Translations under genes and position numbers: made by a program
The notes under the pieces: generated by a model
Seen by the model: the letters and a program-made list of their open reading frames with translations, nothing else
Told to the model about the DNA's origin: nothing
Database searches by the model: none
In this document: in pieces, positions 30,671 to 34,196 of the stretch
Numbering within the stretch: the first letter of the stretch is position 1
Layout: every line of letters begins with the position of its first letter
Source: DASPUI01 sp035622995
Lineage (GTDB): Bacteria > Verrucomicrobiota > Verrucomicrobiia > Chthoniobacterales > UBA10450
DNA: 34,196 bases
Assembly: GCA_035622995.1 (NCBI GenBank)
Contig: DASPUI010000037.1
Coordinates: 1-34,196, forward strand
Reading direction: 5' to 3'

Positions 30671-32071
30671 TCAGGCGGGCGGCGGCAAATGGAGAAAGTG
30701 GTAGAACTCTTTGAGCATGGCGTCTGGCATGAAGGTGTCGAAGAGCAGTTTTACGTTGAGCACAATAATGATCGCTGCCGTCGTCCAGCCAAGAATTTTC
30801 AACCAAAGCGTGTTGGCGAATTCACCCATTTTGGCCTTTTCATCGGTGAATCGAAGCAGCGGCCAGACCGCAAAGCCAAGCTGCATCGACAACACTACCT
30901 GGCTGGCAATAAGCAGTTGAGTGGTTTTTGCTTCTCCAAAAATTCCGATTACCAGGATCGCGGGGATGATTGCAATGCCGCGTGTGATCAGGCGACGCAA
31001 CCAGGGTGTAATTCGGATGTTCAGGAAGCCTTCCATCACCACCTGTCCCGCAAGCGTCCCGGTAAGGGTCGAATTTTGCCCCGACGCGAGAAGTGCGACC
31101 GCAAAAAGCACGCTCGCAAAACTGACGCCGAGCAATGGACTAAGCAGCTTGTAAGCGTCCTGAATTTCTGCGACGTCCTGATGCCCTGACCAGTGAAACA
31201 CTGCCGCTGCGAGAATGAGGATCGCGGCATTGATGAAAAGCGCGAACATTAGCGCGCCACTCGAGTCGATCGTTGCGAACTTGATCGCTTCGCGTTTGCC
31301 TTCCGACGTCGGCTCAAACTTTCTCGTCTGCACGATGGATGAGTGCAGGTAAAGATTGTGCGGCATCACCGTCGCGCCAATGATCCCAATACTGACATAA
31401 AGCATCTGCTGGTTCATGACGATGTGCGGACCGGGCACGAAACCAAGTGCGACGCCGAGGACGCTTGGCTTGGAGAAGATCAACTCGGCCGCAAAACAGG
31501 TGGCGATCGTCGCAATCAACACGATAACCAATGCCTCGATGTACCGAAAACCCTTTTGCTGAAGGTAAAGAACAGCCAGGACGTCGAGCGCCGTGATGCA
31601 GCAACCCCAAACCAGCGGAATACCGAACAGGAGCTGCAACGCGATGGCCGAGCCGACCACTTCTGCCAGGTCACACGCGGCGATGGCGATTTCGCAAAGA
31701 ATCCAAAGAAACCAAACGGTCGGCGTTGAGTAATGATCTCGGCAAGCCTGCGCGAGATCGCGGCCGGTCGCGACCCCGAGCTTGATACACAAATGCTGCA
31801 GCAGGATCGCCATAAAATTGGAGAGCATGACGATAAACAAGAGCGCGTAACCAAACTTTGCGCCGCCTGCCAGATCGGTTGCCCAATTGCCCGGATCCAT
31901 GTAGCCCACTGCAACCAGGAAACCGGGTCCGGAGAATGCGAGCAGTTTTCGCCAAAACGAAGCGGTGGTTGGGACAACAATGCTTCGATGGACTTCAGCG
32001 AGCGACACCTGCGGCGCGCGGCGCCGCCAGCCCGCTTCCGCCGCCAACGTTTCGTCAGTTTGAGCCGTCAA
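30671..32071 (-). CDS. mntH: NRAMP-family divalent metal transporter MntH
   Basis: This 466-residue membrane protein has about eleven transmembrane helices. The metal-site motif in helix 1 is GYMDPGNWATD (DPGN at 59-62), and MPHNLYLHS (236-244) in helix 6 carries the methionine that ligates Mn(II). The substrate class is therefore Mn2+ (and Fe2+), taken up with protons. An extended hydrophilic N-terminus of about 40 residues precedes helix 1. Divergent mntR and the DtxR/IdeR-like box just upstream of the start support manganese-dependent repression. Confidence 0.97.
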   Translation of the reverse strand: MTAQTDETLAAEAGWRRRAPQVSLAEVHRSIVVPTTASFWRKLLAFSGPGFLVAVGYMDPGNWATDLAGGAKFGYALLFIVMLSNFMAILLQHLCIKLGVATGRDLAQACRDHYSTPTVWFLWILCEIAIAACDLAEVVGSAIALQLLFGIPLVWGCCITALDVLAVLYLQQKGFRYIEALVIVLIATIATCFAAELIFSKPSVLGVALGFVPGPHIVMNQQMLYVSIGIIGATVMPHNLYLHSSIVQTRKFEPTSEGKREAIKFATIDSSGALMFALFINAAILILAAAVFHWSGHQDVAEIQDAYKLLSPLLGVSFASVLFAVALLASGQNSTLTGTLAGQVVMEGFLNIRITPWLRRLITRGIAIIPAILVIGIFGEAKTTQLLIASQVVLSMQLGFAVWPLLRFTDEKAKMGEFANTLWLKILGWTTAAIIIVLNVKLLFDTFMPDAMLKEFYHFLHLPPPA

Positions 32072-32078
32072 ATTTGTT

Positions 32079-32097
32079 TTAGCCTAGCCTAACTTAA
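32079..32097. promoter_or_regulatory. DtxR/IdeR-type operator for mntH/mntR
   Basis: TTAGCCTAGCCTAACTTAA differs from the published 19-bp DtxR/IdeR consensus at only three positions (5, 6 and 16). It ends 8 bases from the mntH start and overlaps a candidate -10 (TAGGCT on the minus strand, 32081-32086) whose -35 (TTGACT, 32105-32110) lies 18 bases upstream. MntR bound here would block mntH transcription. The surrounding 32090-32150 is much more AT-rich than the rest of the window. Confidence 0.75.
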
Positions 32098-32141
32098 TTA
32101 ATCTAGTCAATTACTATATTGAAAATATATTATTTCTTGGT

Positions 32142-32169
32142 TTGACTATTACCGGGGCCCGGCGCTAAT
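32142..32169 (+). promoter_or_regulatory. candidate mntR promoter
   Basis: TTGACT (32142-32147) and GCTAAT (32164-32169) are 16 bases apart on the plus strand. A transcript would start about 3 bases before the GTG of mntR, so the message would be nearly leaderless. Between the two boxes lies CCGGGGCCCGG, a short near-palindrome. Confidence 0.3.
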
Positions 32170-32178
32170 TTCAAGATC

Positions 32179-32613
32179 GTGCGTCCGAAAAAAATCCGTT
32201 CCACCGGCACTTCGGCTGCCGTTGAAGATTACCTCGAACGAATTCTCGAATTGATTAATTCGAAAGGGTATGCGCGAATTATCGATATCGCTTCGGCATT
32301 GGAGATTTCCCAGGCAAGCGTAACCAATATGGTCCAACGGCTCGACGCCGAGGGATTGCTCAAATATGAAAAGTACCGCGGCCTGATTCTGACCGAGGCC
32401 GGCGAGAGGGTTGCCCGCTCCATCACCCATCGACACAAGCTCTTGACGGATTTTTTCCAGCTCCTCGGCTTGAACGAGCGGGTTATCCTTCATGACGTGG
32501 AAGGAATGGAACACCACATCAGTGCGCCAACCCTGCGGGCCATTGAAGCACTAACCGATCTGCTTCGGCGGCGACCCGCATTGCGCGCGCATTTGGAAGC
32601 GGCAGTTTGTTAA
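32179..32613 (+). CDS. mntR: manganese-responsive transcriptional repressor MntR (DtxR family)
   Basis: This 144-residue protein has a winged helix (about 28-75, KGYARIIDIASALEISQASV; YEKYRGLILTEAGE) and a metal-binding/dimerisation domain (about 80-140). All six Mn ligands known for B. subtilis MntR are kept at a constant offset of 9: D17, E20, H86, E108, E111 and H112 (HDVEGMEHHIS). No SH3-like third domain is present, as in MntR and unlike DtxR. The start is GTG with no clear Shine-Dalgarno sequence. It is divergent from mntH and should repress it when Mn is plentiful. Confidence 0.96.
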   Translation: MRPKKIRSTGTSAAVEDYLERILELINSKGYARIIDIASALEISQASVTNMVQRLDAEGLLKYEKYRGLILTEAGERVARSITHRHKLLTDFFQLLGLNERVILHDVEGMEHHISAPTLRAIEALTDLLRRRPALRAHLEAAVC

Positions 32614-32666
32614 CGTCCTGCCGCCGCAATTGAAATCCATGTTTCGTTTTCTGACCGCCAAATCGC

Positions 32667-32849
32667 TCAAATCGTCAGGCTAAGCTCGGTAATCTCGCCG
32701 GGCTGACAACGCACGCTTAGATTGATTGGGCGACAGCAAATGGCGCAATCTTCGATCAGCGATTGCTGCCGCTGCGACGTGTCGATCTGCAGCGAAAATA
32801 TTTCGCCACAATGCGGGCATATAATTTCGGTTTCGACTATCAGTTCCAT
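32667..32849 (-). CDS. CPXCG-motif cysteine-rich protein
   Basis: This 60-residue small zinc-ribbon protein matches the family named for its CPxCG motif: C11-P-H-C14-G-E, then EDCAICCRPI (C35, C38, C39). Its molecular role is unknown. ATG 32849 gives the family's usual start (MELIVETEIICPHCGE); an in-frame start 12 codons earlier is less likely. It lies between mntR and the CBS transporter gene, with no evident partner. Confidence 0.88.
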   Translation of the reverse strand: MELIVETEIICPHCGEIFSLQIDTSQRQQSLIEDCAICCRPINLSVRCQPGEITELSLTI

Positions 32850-32918
32850 CACGACGAAATATCTCGGCGGTTTCGTCCGCAACAAATCAACGCAGCCAAG
32901 ACAGCTGCAACGACCGAT

Positions 32919-34196
32919 TCAGAACCTCACGTCCGGTTTCGTCGTCGGCTCTCCCGTTCTCGACTCGCTCAATTTTTTGAAATTCAGCTGCCGGACCCGG
33001 CGAGCGTCAGTCTGCGAAACCGTCACCAGATAATTATCGATTTTGACCTGTTCGCCCTGTTTCGGCAAATGGCCAAGCAAATGCGTAACGTAACCGCCAA
33101 CCGTGCTTACATCCGCGCTTTCCAGTTCCAAGCCGGTCAAATCGTTCAGTTCGTAAAGACCGAGCGCGCCATCCACTGAGAATTCACTCTCGCTCAACTT
33201 GCGGAATTCCTCTTGTTCCACATCGAATTCATCCTGAATATCGCCGACCAACTCCTCGAGCACATTTTCCAGCGTCACCATCCCGACTGTGCCGCCGAAT
33301 TCATCGACCACCACGGCCAGGTGAGCGTGTTTACTGAGAAAAAGCGTCAGTAATTTTTCGAGCGGCATCATTTCCGGGATTGGAATCAAGTCGCGCTTGA
33401 TCCGCATCAAGTCAGGGTGCGGATCGCGCATCATTGGCACCAGTTCTTTGATGTGAATCAAGCCGACGGTGTTGTCGAGATGTCCGCGAACCAATGGGAA
33501 ACGGGTGTGGCGGGAAGCGAGTGCTTTCTTCACATTCGTCTCGAAATCTTCCTCCAGATCGAGATATACCACGTCGCCGCGCGGAGTCATGATATCACGC
33601 ACAACTCGATCGCGCAGATCGAGCACATTAAAGACCAGCTTTCGGCCGAGCGGCGAAACTTCCTGCGACTTTTCGCTTTGCTCCAAAATAAGTCGCAGTT
33701 CCTCTTCGCTGTGGGCCAGATCGGTGGCCGCGACCGGTTTGCGATGCAACAGAGTCTGCAGAAGAAAATTCGACGACTTGTTCAGGACCCAAATTGCCGG
33801 TTTGAACAAAATGTAAAATCCCATCAGTGGCCTAACGAGTCGTAACGCTACCGGCAACGGGTTTGCGATCGCGGTGTATTTTGGTCCGAGCTCGCCAAAA
33901 ACAATGTGCAGAAAAGTAATCGCGATAAATGCAATCGCGACCGACACCGAAGTTACGACGGTGTGTGAATGAATGTTGGCTAAGGCGAAAAATGGTTCGA
34001 GCAAGTGCGCGAGGAAGTCCTCGCCTAACCATCCAAGGGCGAGACTCGCCAGCGTCACGCCGAGCTGAGTGGCGGAAAGATACGCGTCCAGGTGCCCGCG
34101 AACATGCTGGGCGAAAACGGCGCGCGCATTCCCCTCCGCCGCCAACGTGTCGAGCTGACTCGACCGCACTTTCACCATCGCAAACTCGCAGGCAAC
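32919..34196 (-). CDS. CorC/HlyC-family (CNNM plus CBS) membrane protein, 5' truncated by window edge
   Basis: 425 residues are visible; the frame is open to the window edge (VACEFAMVKVRSS), so the N-terminal membrane segment is cut off. Order: CNNM/DUF21 membrane domain (to about 150; SATQLGVTLASLALGWLGED; FGELGPKYTAI), two CBS domains (about 195-320; VRDIMTPRGDVVYLD; FPLVRGHLDNTVGLIHIKEL; HAHLAVVVDEFGGTVGMVTL), and a CorC/HlyC C-terminal domain (about 335-410). The family exports or regulates Mg2+ and other divalent ions; older names call it haemolysin. Specificity cannot be set from sequence. Confidence 0.94.
   Translation of the reverse strand, partial: VACEFAMVKVRSSQLDTLAAEGNARAVFAQHVRGHLDAYLSATQLGVTLASLALGWLGEDFLAHLLEPFFALANIHSHTVVTSVSVAIAFIAITFLHIVFGELGPKYTAIANPLPVALRLVRPLMGFYILFKPAIWVLNKSSNFLLQTLLHRKPVAATDLAHSEEELRLILEQSEKSQEVSPLGRKLVFNVLDLRDRVVRDIMTPRGDVVYLDLEEDFETNVKKALASRHTRFPLVRGHLDNTVGLIHIKELVPMMRDPHPDLMRIKRDLIPIPEMMPLEKLLTLFLSKHAHLAVVVDEFGGTVGMVTLENVLEELVGDIQDEFDVEQEEFRKLSESEFSVDGALGLYELNDLTGLELESADVSTVGGYVTHLLGHLPKQGEQVKIDNYLVTVSQTDARRVRQLNFKKLSESRTGEPTTKPDVRF

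Noticed and set aside
32152..32164. CCGGGGCCCGG near-palindrome before mntR considered as a terminator or operator
   Set aside because: The stem would close a one-base loop and no T-run follows; the DtxR-like box is a better regulatory candidate.

Overview
This 34.2 kb window looks like chromosomal DNA of a free-living Gram-negative bacterium. The envelope systems show a diderm cell: an Mla-type lipid transporter, a type II secretion system (T2SS), and many proteins with signal peptides. Moderately high GC, the exported thioredoxin with its N-terminal helical domain, the zinc-ribbon Ser/Thr kinase, the gamma-alpha fused 2-oxoacid:ferredoxin oxidoreductase and the heptad GTTGARC intergenic repeat together suggest Verrucomicrobiota, perhaps a Chthoniobacterales-like soil lineage. 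That placement is inference; no rRNA or other decisive marker is present. There is no phage, insertion sequence, CRISPR array or integrase, and no gene-free stretch exceeds 300 bases.

Layout. 1-2235: end of an mlaE permease, then mlaF and mlaD, with stop/start overlaps. 2319-2390: tRNA-Cys(GCA) with a candidate promoter. 2482-3300 (-): exported protein that may have a double-psi beta-barrel. 3514-6240 (-): korA (gamma-alpha fusion) and korB. 6386-8290: a VOC/PhnB-like protein and hemL, followed by a large imperfect inverted repeat (8290-8383). 8423-10999: a glycosidase-glycosyltransferase fusion, ending stop-on-stop against rluD (-). 11940-15057: zinc-ribbon Ser/Thr kinase and exported thioredoxin. 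15206-18684: a ClpX-like ATPase with a duplicated small domain, a membrane protein with a degenerate class III cyclase domain, and recR, closely packed. 18727-20315: lipA and a polyprenyl-phosphate-type GT2.

20367-28044 holds the inner-membrane and pseudopilus part of a T2SS in two converging operons: gspF-orphan-gspG on +, and gspH-I-J-K-L-M and a gspC/pilP-like gene on -. The secretin (gspD), ATPase (gspE) and prepilin peptidase (gspO) are absent from the window. 28162-34196: an exported repeat protein, an actinobacterial-type glycogen synthase (-), uspA and mntH (-), divergent mntR with a DtxR/IdeR-like operator between them, a small CPXCG zinc-ribbon protein (-), and a CorC/HlyC-type CBS membrane protein (-) cut by the window edge.

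Most genes are housekeeping: haem and lipoate synthesis, recombination repair, ribosome modification, manganese homeostasis, glycogen, and reductive or oxidative 2-oxoacid metabolism. The least ordinary pieces are the ClpX-like ATPase paired with the degenerate cyclase, the GH-GT2 fusion, the T2SS cluster (probable non-canonical start for gspL, Ala at the -1 position of two pseudopilins, an orphan exported gene inside the operon), the mntH/mntR operator, and the inverted repeat behind hemL.
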